From NCBI RefSeq assembly GCF_900111015.1, contig NZ_FOFS01000012.1:1-64000 (forward strand): a DNA stretch of 64,000 nt. The letters are read 5' to 3'. This stretch comes from Solimonas aquatica (lineage in GTDB: Bacteria; Pseudomonadota; Gammaproteobacteria; Nevskiales; Nevskiaceae). Each line of letters opens with the position of its first letter. Position 1 is the first letter of the stretch. The notes beneath the pieces are model-generated. The model saw only the letters and a list, made by a program, of their open reading frames with translations. It was not told where the DNA came from and searched no databases. The position numbers and the translations under genes are program-made. Positions 13,228 to 22,643 of the stretch are shown here, piece by piece.

Positions 13228-13856
13228 CGTCCCAGCACCCGGGCTTTTTCAAAACGGCTTTCACTGCCCGCGAGCAGGCGGCGGATATTGTCGCGATGCT
13301 TCCAGACCACCAGCAGCGCCATCGCCAGCGTGAAGGCGCCGGTGGCCGAGTGCAGGCCGGCCGGCGCCAGCGCGGTCCAGACGATGGCGGTGAGGCAGGC
13401 GCCGAGCGTGGCCAGGCTGACGTAGCCGCTGAGCAGCACAATCAGCACGAACACCGCCAGCATCCACAGCAGCGCCGGGCCGAGCAGCGCGCCGAACACG
13501 CCGGCCAATGTCGCCACGCCTTTGCCGCCGCGAAAGCCGTAGAACAGCGGGTAACAGTGGCCGAGCGCCACCGCCACGCCGCAGAGATAGGCCTGCGTCG
13601 CGCCATCCAGCAATGGTGTGCCGAAGGGGCCGAGCAGCGGCACCAGGCGCGCCGCCAGCACGCCTTTGGCGACGTCGATGGCCAGTACGCCCAGTGCAAA
13701 CTTCGCACCCTGGGTGCGCAGGGCATTGGTGGCGCCGACGTTGCCACTGCCTTGCTTGCGCAGATCCACGCCGCCGCGCAGCAGGCCGATCAGCGCGCCG
13801 CCCATGAGATTGCCGATCAGATAGGCCAGCGCGGTTTTGAGCAGAAGGTCGAACAT
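13212..13856 (-). CDS. plsY: Acyl-phosphate glycerol-3-phosphate acyltransferase PlsY
   Basis: An inner-membrane enzyme that acylates glycerol-3-phosphate using acyl-phosphate, an early step in phospholipid synthesis. The 214-aa protein has several transmembrane helices and the PlsY motifs GSGNVGATNALR near residue 36, a middle LCGVAVALGHCYPLF segment and FRGGKGVAT. Length is normal for the family. It is first of the plsY-birA-coaX group and directly downstream of the M61 peptidase. Confidence 0.95.
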   Translation of the reverse strand: MFDLLLKTALAYLIGNLMGGALIGLLRGGVDLRKQGSGNVGATNALRTQGAKFALGVLAIDVAKGVLAARLVPLLGPFGTPLLDGATQAYLCGVAVALGHCYPLFYGFRGGKGVATLAGVFGALLGPALLWMLAVFVLIVLLSGYVSLATLGACLTAIVWTALAPAGLHSATGAFTLAMALLVVWKHRDNIRRLLAGSESRFEKARVLGRWLRR

Positions 13857-13865
13857 GGGTCGTGA

Positions 13866-15653
13866 TCAGATGCCGAGCCAGGCCTTGCGACGCGCGGCGA
13901 TCTCGCCTTCGACGTTCATCAGGCTCAGGCTCCAGGTGTCAGCGGGCGGGGCTTCCGGCGTGAAGCTCAGTTGCAGGAGTTCATCGTCGCGGAACAGCGT
14001 CAGCGTGTAGGGTTTCCCGGGCTGCAGGGCCTGCAGCCGCGTCGACCAGTTGGCCAGGCCGATGCGCAGGCCGTCGATGGCCAGCAGCTGATCGCCGGCG
14101 CAGAGGCCGGCACGCTGCGCCGGGCTGTCTTCCAGCACCAGCGCCACGCGCGTGTCCCCGGCCTTGAGCTTGAGGCCCGCGTAGCAGCGCGGCGCCTCGC
14201 CGGCGACGCTGCCGCCGTTGTCGTGATCGGAATAGGCCGCGCGCCGCTGCGCCTGCACGCCGAATTCGCCGAGCAGCTGCGCCAGCGGCAGTTCCTGCGT
14301 GGAGCGCAGGGCCAGATCGAAGAAACCGCGCAGATCCATGCCGGAGACTTCCTGGGCCAGCTGTTCCAGGCCGCCCTCCGGCATGGCGATGCCTTGCGCG
14401 CCATAGCGCTGCCAGGCGGCACGCAGCACATCGTCCAGGCAGAGCCGGGTGTCGCGGCGCAGCAGCAGATCCAGGCATAGCGCCGCCAGAGCCCCTTTGA
14501 CGTAGTAGCTCACACCCGAGTTGGCGCTGTTTTCGTCCGGCTGGTAGTACTTGATCCAGGCCTCGAAGCTGGCGTCCGCGAGACTCTGGTGGCGTCGTCC
14601 CGGGCTGCGCTCCAGGCGCGTGGCCTGCTCGGCCAGCAGATCGAGATAGGCGCCGGCCTCGATCAGGCCGGCGCGCAAGAGGAACAGGTCGTCGTAGTAC
14701 GAGGTGACGCCTTCGTAGTGCCAGAGGTCCTGGGTGTAGGCCTCGCTGCCCAGATCGGAGGCAGCCAGACGCTCGCTGGTGATGCGCTTGACGTTCCAGA
14801 GGTGGAAATACTCGTGGCTGCACAGACCGAGAAAACCGCGATAGTCGCGACTCGTGCGCGCATCGCCCGGGCGTGGCAGATCATGGCGCGAGCAGATCAG
14901 CGCCGTGGAATCGCGATGCTCCAGGCCGCCGTAGCCATTGGCCACCACATGGGTGAGAAACAGGTATTGCGGCAGCGCCGGCTGCTGGCCGAACAGCTCG
15001 CGCTCGACGTGGCAGATGGCGCTCAGATCGCGCGCCAGACGCGGCAGATCGGCTTCGGCGCGGCCCGAGAGCACCAGGGCATGCGGCACGCCATCCACGT
15101 CGAAATCGACGCGCTGGAAATCCGCCATCTCCACCGGATGGTCGATCAGCTCCTCGTAGCCCAGGGTGTGATAAAGCCCGAAGCCCCGCGTATCGACTTG
15201 CTGCGCGGGCAGCGTGGTGGCGACGCGCCAGCGCGCCGCCTGCGCATCTTCGGGTGCGCGCAGCTCGATCTCGAATTCCGCCTGCTCGAAGCCGGCCGGG
15301 CAGTAGAACAGCGAGCTGCCGTTGAAAAACCCCCGGCGGCTGTCCAGCCAGGCCTTGCGCACCGACTCGTCGTAGGCATAGACGCGATAGCGCAGAAGCA
15401 GCGGGCCGGCGCTGCGCGCGCAGCGCAGCGAGCGCTTGTCCAGGCGCTCGATGGCCAGCGGCCGCCCCTGGCAGCTGGCTTCCAGATCCAGCACATGCTT
15501 GGCGAAGTCGCGCACCAGATAGCTGCCCCGCAGCCAGCCGGGCAGGCGGAACACCTGGCCGCCTGCGTCCGGCGCGGCCAGCTCGCAAGCGATCTCGTAG
15601 TAGTGCCCGTGCAGATCGGCGGGCGTAACGGTGTAGCGGACGGAGGCGGTCAC
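13866..15653 (-). CDS. M61 family metallopeptidase with PDZ domain
   Basis: A glycyl-aminopeptidase-type M61 enzyme. From the chosen GTG it is 595 aa. Zinc-binding HEYFH lies at residues 280-284 within HEYFHLWNVKRI, the third ligand is probably the Glu in WHYEGVTSYY, and the exopeptidase motif GGLEH lies near 242. A PDZ domain fills about residues 475-560. No signal peptide is visible, so the protein is probably cytoplasmic. The start is uncertain: the frame stays open to an ATG at 15857, but those extra residues do not look like family sequence and would run close to the divergent hydrolase gene. Confidence 0.85.
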   Translation of the reverse strand: MTASVRYTVTPADLHGHYYEIACELAAPDAGGQVFRLPGWLRGSYLVRDFAKHVLDLEASCQGRPLAIERLDKRSLRCARSAGPLLLRYRVYAYDESVRKAWLDSRRGFFNGSSLFYCPAGFEQAEFEIELRAPEDAQAARWRVATTLPAQQVDTRGFGLYHTLGYEELIDHPVEMADFQRVDFDVDGVPHALVLSGRAEADLPRLARDLSAICHVERELFGQQPALPQYLFLTHVVANGYGGLEHRDSTALICSRHDLPRPGDARTSRDYRGFLGLCSHEYFHLWNVKRITSERLAASDLGSEAYTQDLWHYEGVTSYYDDLFLLRAGLIEAGAYLDLLAEQATRLERSPGRRHQSLADASFEAWIKYYQPDENSANSGVSYYVKGALAALCLDLLLRRDTRLCLDDVLRAAWQRYGAQGIAMPEGGLEQLAQEVSGMDLRGFFDLALRSTQELPLAQLLGEFGVQAQRRAAYSDHDNGGSVAGEAPRCYAGLKLKAGDTRVALVLEDSPAQRAGLCAGDQLLAIDGLRIGLANWSTRLQALQPGKPYTLTLFRDDELLQLSFTPEAPPADTWSLSLMNVEGEIAARRKAWLGI

Positions 15654-15871
15654 GAACGATGGCAGTCGGTTTTTCTCGCGGCCTATTATGCCTGCAGGCT
15701 CGCGCAGTGCCGGCGATTGGGTATGCTCGCGCTCATGAGTGAAGCCTCGTTCCCGCGCCGGCTGCGGCACAGCCGCCCGCTGCCGATGATTGCGATGCCC
15801 GCAGGAGCGCTGCGGGTGGGCACTGCCGCGCGCCGGCACGCAGTCCGGCGTGCACACGGGACGCCACCCGC

Positions 15872-16768
15872 ATGAGCCTGAGCCGCTGGCGCGATAGCGG
15901 CGCGCACTTCACCTTCCACAACTACTCGATTTTCTATCAGGCGCACGGGCAGGGTGATGTGGCGCTGCTGCTGCTGCACGACTTCCCCACCGGCTCCTGG
16001 GACTTCGAGCCGATGTGGCCGGCGCTGATCGCCGGCTTTGAGCAGGTGCTGGCGCCCGATCTGCTGGGCCTGGGTTTTTCCGACAAGCCGGCCGGGCATC
16101 GCTACAGCCTGGGTGAGCAGACCGATCTGTGCGTCGCGCTGCTGCGGGAGCGCGGCGTCACGCGGGTCCACCTGCTGGCGCATGGCTACGGCGTGAGCAT
16201 TGCGCAGGAACTGCTGGCGCGGATGCAGCAGGCGGACGGTGCGCAGCTACCGCAGGTGCAAAGCTGCGTGTTTCTCAACGGTGGCCTGTTTCCGGAGCTG
16301 CATCGCTTAAGCCCGATCCAAAAGCTGCTGCGCAGTCCGCTGGGTTCTCTGCTGGTGCGCTTCGGCGGCGAGCGCCGCTTCAACCGTTCGTTCTGCGCGG
16401 TGTTCGGTGCGCAGACCCAGCCTGGTCCCATCGAGCTGCATGACTATTGGACGCTGATGTGCCGGCAGAACGGACGGCGCGTGCTGCGCAGGCTGCTGGC
16501 CTATGTGGCCGAACGGCGGCGCCATCGCGAACGCTGGGTTGGCGCCATGCAGAGCACCACGGTGCCGCTGCTGCTGATCTGCGGTCAGGCCGATCCGGTT
16601 GCGGGCGATGAAACCGCCGCGCGCTTTGCGCAAGTGCTGCCCGCTGCCGAACGGGTGCTGCTGGAAGGCATCGGTCATTATCCGCAGTTGGAAGCGCCGG
16701 ATCGCGTCATCCGTGCATTTTTCGACTTCCACCGTCGGCACAGCGGCTTGACCTGGCCGCGACGCTGA
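15872..16768 (+). CDS. MEST-like alpha/beta hydrolase with missing nucleophile
   Basis: A 298-aa alpha/beta-hydrolase fold protein most like the MEST family: it shares the patterns NGGLFPELHR, IQKLL, ERWVGAM and GHYPQLEAP with that family as I remember it. Family members have HDYG at the nucleophile elbow, but here residues 104-107 are HGYG (codon GGC at 16184-16186), so the nucleophile position is Gly. The acid (ADPV) and His (GHYP) are kept. The oxyanion segment reads HDFP rather than HGFP. It may be non-catalytic or use another mechanism. It diverges from the M61 peptidase gene; the 218 bp between them hold only leader or promoter sequence. Confidence 0.8.
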   Translation: MSLSRWRDSGAHFTFHNYSIFYQAHGQGDVALLLLHDFPTGSWDFEPMWPALIAGFEQVLAPDLLGLGFSDKPAGHRYSLGEQTDLCVALLRERGVTRVHLLAHGYGVSIAQELLARMQQADGAQLPQVQSCVFLNGGLFPELHRLSPIQKLLRSPLGSLLVRFGGERRFNRSFCAVFGAQTQPGPIELHDYWTLMCRQNGRRVLRRLLAYVAERRRHRERWVGAMQSTTVPLLLICGQADPVAGDETAARFAQVLPAAERVLLEGIGHYPQLEAPDRVIRAFFDFHRRHSGLTWPRR

Positions 16769-16872
16769 CGGCATTGTGATATTGGCCGATTCCGGATGTT
16801 CAGGTCGGACTCAGCGGGGCGAACTAGATTGCGCGACCTATGCAACCACTGTCTCATCGAAGGGGGCTTCAC

Positions 16873-17466
16873 ATGAAAACCAAATTTTTACGCTGTTCGC
16901 TCGCGTCGCTGACGCTGGTGCTGGCGCTGAGTGCCTGCAACAAGCCGCAGGAAGCGCCGCCGCCGGTCACGGATCCGGCCGCGCAGGCGCCCGCCGCCGA
17001 GCCCGCGCCCGCACCGGCTGCGGAACCGGCTCCCGCGCCCGAACCGGCGCCGGCCCCCAAGCCGAAGCACAAGCCCAAGCCGCAGCCGCAGGCCAGCTAT
17101 GAGCCCGCGCCGCAGCCGGCCGCGCCCGCCGTCTGTTACGACTGCGGCACGATCGCCAACATCACCGAGGTGCGTCAGGCGGGGCAGGGCAGCGGCGCCG
17201 GTGCGGTGCTGGGTGGCGTTGCCGGCGGCGTCGCCGGGCATCAGATCGGCAAGGGCAAGGGCAATGACGTCGCCACCGTGGCCGGCGCCCTGCTGGGTGC
17301 CTATGCCGGACACAAGGCTGAGCAGCAGATCCGCGCGGCCACCACCTATGACGTGACCATCTCCATGGAGGCGGGCGGCTCGCGCACCATCAATGTGCCG
17401 GCGCTCAATGGTCTGGCGGTGGGTCAGCCCGTGCGCGTGGACGGCAACAGCATCGCGCCGCGCTGA
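16873..17466 (+). CDS. Glycine-zipper 2TM lipoprotein (SlyB/17-kDa antigen type)
   Basis: A 197-aa protein with a signal peptide ending in the lipobox ALSAC, so Cys22 is the lipidation site. A long Pro/Ala/Glu/Lys-rich linker follows (about residues 28-85), then a CYDCG motif and the glycine-zipper segment GAVLGGVAGGVAGHQIGKG...GALLGAYAGH. The family is generally anchored to the outer membrane and linked to envelope stress. The start at 16873 was chosen over an upstream ATG at 16840 because it begins the signal peptide and has AGGGGG upstream. Confidence 0.88.
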   Translation: MKTKFLRCSLASLTLVLALSACNKPQEAPPPVTDPAAQAPAAEPAPAPAAEPAPAPEPAPAPKPKHKPKPQPQASYEPAPQPAAPAVCYDCGTIANITEVRQAGQGSGAGAVLGGVAGGVAGHQIGKGKGNDVATVAGALLGAYAGHKAEQQIRAATTYDVTISMEAGGSRTINVPALNGLAVGQPVRVDGNSIAPR

Positions 17467-17484
17467 AGGCTGCGGCTGTTTCCG

Positions 17485-17527
17485 GCCGCGGCAGGTCTGA
17501 GCAGACCTGCCGCGGCTTTTTGTTTTT
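17485..17527 (+). terminator. Terminator after lipoprotein gene
   Basis: A perfect 14-bp GC-rich stem (GCCGCGGCAGGTCT with its complement) around a GAGC loop, followed by TTTTTGTTTTT. It ends the lipoprotein transcript 46 nt before purD begins. Confidence 0.93.
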
Positions 17528-17572
17528 GAGTACCCTAGCGCCCCTTTTTTCAAGCAGCGGGCGAGGCAGGCC

Positions 17573-18853
17573 ATGAAGGTTCTGGTGATTGGTGGCGGCG
17601 GACGCGAGCACGCCCTGGCCTGGAAGCTTGCGCAATCGCCGCGCATTTCCGAGGTGCTGGTGGCGCCCGGCAATGCCGGTACCGCCCGTGAGGCGCGCTG
17701 CCGCAATCTGCCGATTGCCGTGGAAGACGTGCCGGCACTGCTGGCCGCCGCCCAGGCCGAAGGCGTGGCCTTTACCGTGGTCGGCCCCGAAGCGCCGCTG
17801 GCCCTGGGCGTGGTCGACGCCTTCCAGGCCGCCGGCCTGCGCATCTTCGGGCCGCGCCGCAATGCCGCGCAGCTGGAGGCCTCCAAGGCCTTCACCAAGG
17901 ATTTTCTCGAACGCCACCGCATTCCCACGGCGCAGTACCGCGTGTTCACCGAGGTTGAGCCGGCGCTGGCCTATATCGCCGCGCGCGGCGCGCCCATCGT
18001 GGTCAAGGCCGACGGTCTGGCCGCCGGCAAGGGTGTGGTGGTGGCGCAGAGCGTGGCAGAGGCCCAGGCCGCGGTGCGCGACATGCTGGGCGGCGCGATG
18101 CTCGGCCAGGCCGGCGCGCGCGTGGTCGTCGAGGATTTCCTCGACGGCGAGGAGGCCAGCTTCATCGTGGTCGCCGCCGGCCAGGACTATGTGGTGATGC
18201 CCTCCTCGCAGGATCACAAGCGCATCGGCGACGGTGACAGCGGCCCGAATACCGGCGGCATGGGCGCCTACTCGCCGGCGCCGGTGGTGACGCCCGAGGT
18301 GCACGCGCGGGCCTGCCGCGAGGTGATCGAGCCGACGCTGCGCGGCATGGCCGCCGAGGGCGCGCCCTTCACCGGCTTTCTCTACGCCGGCCTGATGATC
18401 AACGGCCGCGGCGAGCCGCGCGTGCTGGAGTTCAATGTGCGCATGGGCGATCCGGAAACCCAGCCGATCCTGTTCCGCCTCGACTCCGATCTGCTGGACC
18501 TGCTCGAAGCTGCCGTCGACGGCACGCTGGCGCAGGCACAGCCGCGCTGGAGCCCGCAGCCGGCACTGGGCGTGGTGATGGCGGCCGGCGGCTATCCCGG
18601 CATCATCCGCAAGAACGACGTCATCAGCGGCCTGGACGCGGATCTGGGCGCGGCCAAGGTCTTCCACGCCGGCACCACGCTGGCGGACGGTCAGGTGCAG
18701 ACCAGCGGCGGGCGCGTGCTCTGCGTCGTGGCGCGCGGCGAAACAGTGCGTGCCGCCCAGCAGACCGCCTACGCTGCCGTGGCAAAAATTCACTGGCAGG
18801 GCGTGCAGTACCGGCGTGATATCGGCTATCGCGCCATCGCCCGCGAAAATTAA
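17573..18853 (+). CDS. purD: Phosphoribosylamine--glycine ligase
   Basis: ATP-grasp enzyme joining phosphoribosylamine and glycine in purine synthesis; cytoplasmic. The 426-aa protein is full length. It starts with VLVIGGGGREHALAWKL, has the ATP-grasp lysine region VVKADGLAAGKGVVVA and the family segment HKRIGDGDSGPNTGGMGAYSP near residue 215, and ends with the metal-binding stretch EFNVRMGDPETQ. The ATG has a GAGGCAGG ribosome site. purH, a frequent partner, is not adjacent. Confidence 0.96.
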   Translation: MKVLVIGGGGREHALAWKLAQSPRISEVLVAPGNAGTAREARCRNLPIAVEDVPALLAAAQAEGVAFTVVGPEAPLALGVVDAFQAAGLRIFGPRRNAAQLEASKAFTKDFLERHRIPTAQYRVFTEVEPALAYIAARGAPIVVKADGLAAGKGVVVAQSVAEAQAAVRDMLGGAMLGQAGARVVVEDFLDGEEASFIVVAAGQDYVVMPSSQDHKRIGDGDSGPNTGGMGAYSPAPVVTPEVHARACREVIEPTLRGMAAEGAPFTGFLYAGLMINGRGEPRVLEFNVRMGDPETQPILFRLDSDLLDLLEAAVDGTLAQAQPRWSPQPALGVVMAAGGYPGIIRKNDVISGLDADLGAAKVFHAGTTLADGQVQTSGGRVLCVVARGETVRAAQQTAYAAVAKIHWQGVQYRRDIGYRAIAREN

Positions 18854-18855
18854 AT

Positions 18856-18880
18856 ATCGCGCCGAGGCGCGATTCTTCTT
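18856..18880 (+). terminator. Probable purD terminator
   Basis: ATCGCGC / GCGCGAT pair around a CGAG loop, followed by TCTTCTT. The U-run is imperfect, so efficiency is uncertain. The tRNA promoter begins within its tail. Confidence 0.6.
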
Positions 18881-18907
18881 GACGCGCGCCGGGGTGGTGA
18901 AGAGAAT
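18879..18907 (+). promoter_or_regulatory. Sigma70-type promoter of the tRNA-tuf operon
   Basis: -35 TTGACG (18879-18884), an exact 17-bp spacer, and -10 GAGAAT (18902-18907), 46 bp before tRNA-Tyr. Transcription would begin near 18914 and run through the three tRNAs, probably into tuf. Confidence 0.75.
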
Positions 18908-18952
18908 ACCGCCCCCCGATTGGGCTCTTGCAGCGAGCATCAGGCGGGGTGC

Positions 18953-19038
18953 GGAGGGATACTCAAGCGGCCAACGAGGGCAGACTGTAAATCTGCTGGC
19001 TTACGCCTACGGTGGTTCGAATCCACCTCCCTCCACCA
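18953..19038 (+). tRNA. tyrU: tRNA-Tyr (GUA)
   Basis: An 86-nt class II tRNA with a long variable arm, acceptor arms GGAGGGA and TCCCTCC, anticodon loop CTGTAAA and encoded ACCA. First of the tRNA-Tyr-Gly-Thr-tuf cluster known from other gammaproteobacteria. Confidence 0.96.
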
Positions 19039-19082
19039 TTTTGAATTGCTGCAGTGCTGTGCGTGTGAAGTGGCGGGAAAGG

Positions 19083-19156
19083 GCGGGTGTAGCTCAATGG
19101 TAGAGCAGAAGCCTTCCAAGCTTCCTATGAGGGTTCGATTCCCTTCACCCGCTCCA
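19083..19156 (+). tRNA. glyT: tRNA-Gly (UCC)
   Basis: A 74-nt cloverleaf with acceptor arms GCGGGTG and CACCCGC, anticodon loop CTTCCAA, T-loop GGTTCGATTCC and encoded TCCA, matching the glyT type. Lies 44 nt after tRNA-Tyr. Confidence 0.96.
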
Positions 19157-19184
19157 GCCTTGGCTGTTGTGTAGATAAAGTTTC

Positions 19185-19260
19185 GCCCACGTAGCTCAGT
19201 CGGTAGAGCACACCCTTGGTAAGGGTGAGGTCGATGGTTCGATTCCATTCGTGGGCACCA
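19185..19260 (+). tRNA. thrT: tRNA-Thr (GGU)
   Basis: A 76-nt cloverleaf with acceptor arms GCCCACG and CGTGGGC, anticodon loop TTGGTAA and encoded ACCA. Last tRNA before tuf. The following 108 nt up to tuf are a GC-rich leader without a clear terminator. Confidence 0.96.
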
Positions 19261-19368
19261 TACAAACGGCGGACGCGGTCCTTGGCAAAGGGGCGCGGCC
19301 GCTTTTCGCATTGCTGTTTATCCGGCCCGATTGGGCCCAGCGTTTGAGCTAAAGACGGAGACTTCGCG

Positions 19369-20562
<1,194 letters not shown>

Positions 20563-20642
20563 GTTTCATCCAGGATCGCGAACAAGCCACTGCGGGCCGG
20601 CCTACCTAAACCGCCCAGGCCCGCAGCGGTTTCGCAAAACGC

Positions 20643-20671
20643 TTTACAAATAGTCGGGGCGCGACTAATAT
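20643..20671 (+). promoter_or_regulatory. Sigma70-type promoter of the S10 operon
   Basis: -35 TTTACA (20643-20648), exact 17-bp spacer, -10 TAATAT (20666-20671). Initiation near 20678 would leave a leader of about 40 nt before rpsJ. This is much shorter than the E. coli S10 leader that L4 regulates. Confidence 0.8.
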
Positions 20672-20687
20672 TCGCGCCCCTTTTGTT
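20656..20687 (+). terminator. Terminator after tuf, nested with the S10 promoter
   Basis: A perfect 9-bp stem (GGGGCGCGA with TCGCGCCCC) around the loop CTAATAT, followed by TTTTGTT. The loop holds the -10 hexamer of the S10 promoter, so the same DNA works as terminator for tuf transcripts and promoter for rpsJ. Confidence 0.8.
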
Positions 20688-20690
20688 CCC

Positions 20691-20701
20691 CGCTCTTTAA
20701 A
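20691..20701 (+). promoter_or_regulatory. boxA-like element in S10 leader
   Basis: CGCTCTTTAAA in the short rpsJ leader resembles boxA (TGCTCTTTAACA) and the boxA of the rrn spacer in this window. It could load antitermination factors; S10 itself is NusE, a boxA-binding partner. Confidence 0.4.
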
Positions 20702-20715
20702 CCGGAAACCAAAGC

Positions 20716-21033
20716 ATGGCCGCGACCAGCCAATCTATTCGCATCCGGCTCAAGGCATTTGACCATCGTCTGATTGATAAGTCGGCGAAGGAAATTGTCG
20801 AGACCGCGAAGCGCACCGGTGCCGTCGTCCGTGGGCCGATCCCACTGCCCACTCGCAAGGAACGCTTCACCGTCCTCGTCTCCCCGCACGTTGATAAAGA
20901 CGCGCGTGACCAATACGAGATCCGCACGCACAAGCGGCTCATGCAGATCGTCGACCCGACGGAAAAGACCGTCGACGCCCTGTCCAAGCTCGACTTGCCC
21001 GCGGGCGTCGAAGTCCAGATCTCGCTGAGCTAA
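20716..21033 (+). CDS. rpsJ: 30S ribosomal protein S10 (NusE)
   Basis: 105 aa, against 103 in E. coli. It binds the 3' domain of 16S rRNA and, as NusE, joins NusB on boxA RNA during antitermination. Recognisable segments are [13 protein letters not shown] at the start and [31 protein letters not shown] in two parts around residue 40-70, the loop region. It opens the S10 operon, with its own promoter and a GGAAA ribosome site. Confidence 0.98.
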   Translation: MAATSQSIRIRLKAFDHRLIDKSAKEIVETAKRTGAVVRGPIPLPTRKERFTVLVSPHVDKDARDQYEIRTHKRLMQIVDPTEKTVDALSKLDLPAGVEVQISLS

Positions 21034-21048
21034 TAGGAGACAAGGACC

Positions 21049-21687
21049 ATGACGATTGCAATTGTGGGCCGCAAGGCCGGCATGACCCGAGTCTTCCAGG
21101 AAGACGGTTCTGCCATTCCGGTGACGGTGATCGAGTGCACGCCCAACCGCGTGACTCAAGTCAAAACGGTGGAAACCGATGGTTACCGCGCTGTACAGGT
21201 GGCCGTGGGTGAAGAAAAGCCGGGTCGCGTCAACAAGGCGCTGACCGGCCACTACAAGAAGGCTGGCGTCGCCGCCGGCCGTGGCCTCTGGGAAATCCGT
21301 CTCGCCGAAGGCGAGGGTGCGGATCTGACCACGGGCGCCGAGATCAAGGTGGGCGTGTTCGACGGCATCAAGGCTGTCGACGTGACCGGTGTGTCGAAGG
21401 GCAAGGGCTTCGCCGGTGTGCAGAAGCGCTGGAACTTCGGCGGCGGTCGCGCCACGCACGGTAACTCGCTGTCGCACCGCTCGCCGGGTTCTATCGGTCA
21501 GCGTCAGGCGCCGGGCCGTGTGTTCAAGGGTAAGAAGATGGCGGGCCACATGGGTTCGGATCGCGTTACGGCGCTGAACCTGGATCTGGTCCGCATTGAT
21601 ACGGATCGCAACCTTCTGCTGGTGAAGGGCGCGGTGCCGGGCGCAACGAATGGCGATGTCATCGTGCGCCCCACGGTGAAGGCATAA
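21049..21687 (+). CDS. rplC: 50S ribosomal protein L3
   Basis: 212 aa, normal length. An early assembly protein near the peptidyl-transferase centre. It has the long internal extension ([22 protein letters not shown], in two parts, from about residue 118) and the [23 protein letters not shown] region, where the PrmB-methylated glutamine lies. It starts 15 nt after rpsJ with an AGGAGA site. Confidence 0.98.
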   Translation: MTIAIVGRKAGMTRVFQEDGSAIPVTVIECTPNRVTQVKTVETDGYRAVQVAVGEEKPGRVNKALTGHYKKAGVAAGRGLWEIRLAEGEGADLTTGAEIKVGVFDGIKAVDVTGVSKGKGFAGVQKRWNFGGGRATHGNSLSHRSPGSIGQRQAPGRVFKGKKMAGHMGSDRVTALNLDLVRIDTDRNLLLVKGAVPGATNGDVIVRPTVKA

Positions 21688-21709
21688 GGCTCACTGGGGA
21701 AAAACGGCT

Positions 21710-22315
21710 ATGGATATTCAACTGCATAACAGCACCAACACTCTGAGCGTGTCGGACGCCGTCTTCGGCGCCGAGTACAACGAGCCGCTGATTCACCAGG
21801 TGGTCACCGCCTACATGGCGGCCGGCCGCGCTGGTACCAAGGCGCAGCTCGCCAAGGGCGAGGTTTCCGGCGGCGGCAAGAAGCCCTGGAAGCAGAAGGG
21901 CACCGGCCGTGCCCGCGCCGGCTCGATCCGCTCTCCCATCTGGCGTGGCGGCGGCAAGACCTTTGCGGCCGTGCCGCGCGATCACTCGCAGAAGGTCAAC
22001 CGCAAGATGTATCGCGGCGCCCTGCGCTCGATCGTCGCCGAGCTGGCCCGTCAGAACCATCTGATCGTGGTCGACACCTTCCCGGTGGAAGCCGCCAAGA
22101 CCAAGGCTCTGGCTGCGCGTCTGGCCGAGCTGGGCGTCCAGGACCTCCTGATCGTCACCGGCGAGCTGGACAAGAACCTCTTCCTTTCGGCCCGCAACCT
22201 GCCGCATGTCGCGGTCTGCGATGTCGAAGCCCTCAATCCCGTCGCCCTGCTGCGCCATGAGAAGGTGCTGATCACGGCCGACGCGGTCAAGAAGCTGGAG
22301 GCCTGGCTGCAATGA
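21710..22315 (+). CDS. rplD: 50S ribosomal protein L4
   Basis: 201 aa. Its extended loop ([19 protein letters not shown], around residues 48-66) lines the exit tunnel. In E. coli L4 also represses its own operon through the S10 leader; the short leader here makes that form of control doubtful. Lies 22 nt after rplC and overlaps rplW by four bases. Confidence 0.98.
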   Translation: MDIQLHNSTNTLSVSDAVFGAEYNEPLIHQVVTAYMAAGRAGTKAQLAKGEVSGGGKKPWKQKGTGRARAGSIRSPIWRGGGKTFAAVPRDHSQKVNRKMYRGALRSIVAELARQNHLIVVDTFPVEAAKTKALAARLAELGVQDLLIVTGELDKNLFLSARNLPHVAVCDVEALNPVALLRHEKVLITADAVKKLEAWLQ

Positions 22316-22629
22316 GCAAATTCAAGACCTCGGCCGATCGTCTGCATCAGGTCATCATCGCACCGGTCATCTCTGAGAAGAGCACCCGCGTGTCCGAGAA
22401 GCGCAACCAGGCGGTGTTCAAGGTTGCCCTGGATGCCGAAAAGCCGGAAATCAAGAAGGCCGTCGAGAAGCTTTTCAACGTCAAGGTCAGCGCGGTGCGC
22501 ACCCTGGTGGTGAAGGGCAAGAACAAGCGCTTCGGCCGTTTTGAAGGCAAGCGCTCCGACTGGAAGAAAGCCTACGTCACGCTCGCGCAAGGCCAGGAGA
22601 TCGAACTCCTGAGCGGCGCGGCCGCCTAA
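22312..22629 (+). CDS. rplW: 50S ribosomal protein L23
   Basis: 105 aa, at the tunnel exit where trigger factor and SRP dock. Typical start ([14 protein letters not shown]) and the Lys-rich middle [18 protein letters not shown]. Its ATG overlaps the rplD stop (ATGA), so it is translationally coupled. Confidence 0.98.
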   Translation: MSKFKTSADRLHQVIIAPVISEKSTRVSEKRNQAVFKVALDAEKPEIKKAVEKLFNVKVSAVRTLVVKGKNKRFGRFEGKRSDWKKAYVTLAQGQEIELLSGAAA

Positions 22630-22643
22630 AGAGGATACCGACC

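Noticed and set aside
15654-15857. N-terminal extension of the M61 peptidase to an upstream ATG
   Set aside because: The added 68 residues are rich in Arg, Pro and His, do not look like the family, and reach into the divergent promoter region.
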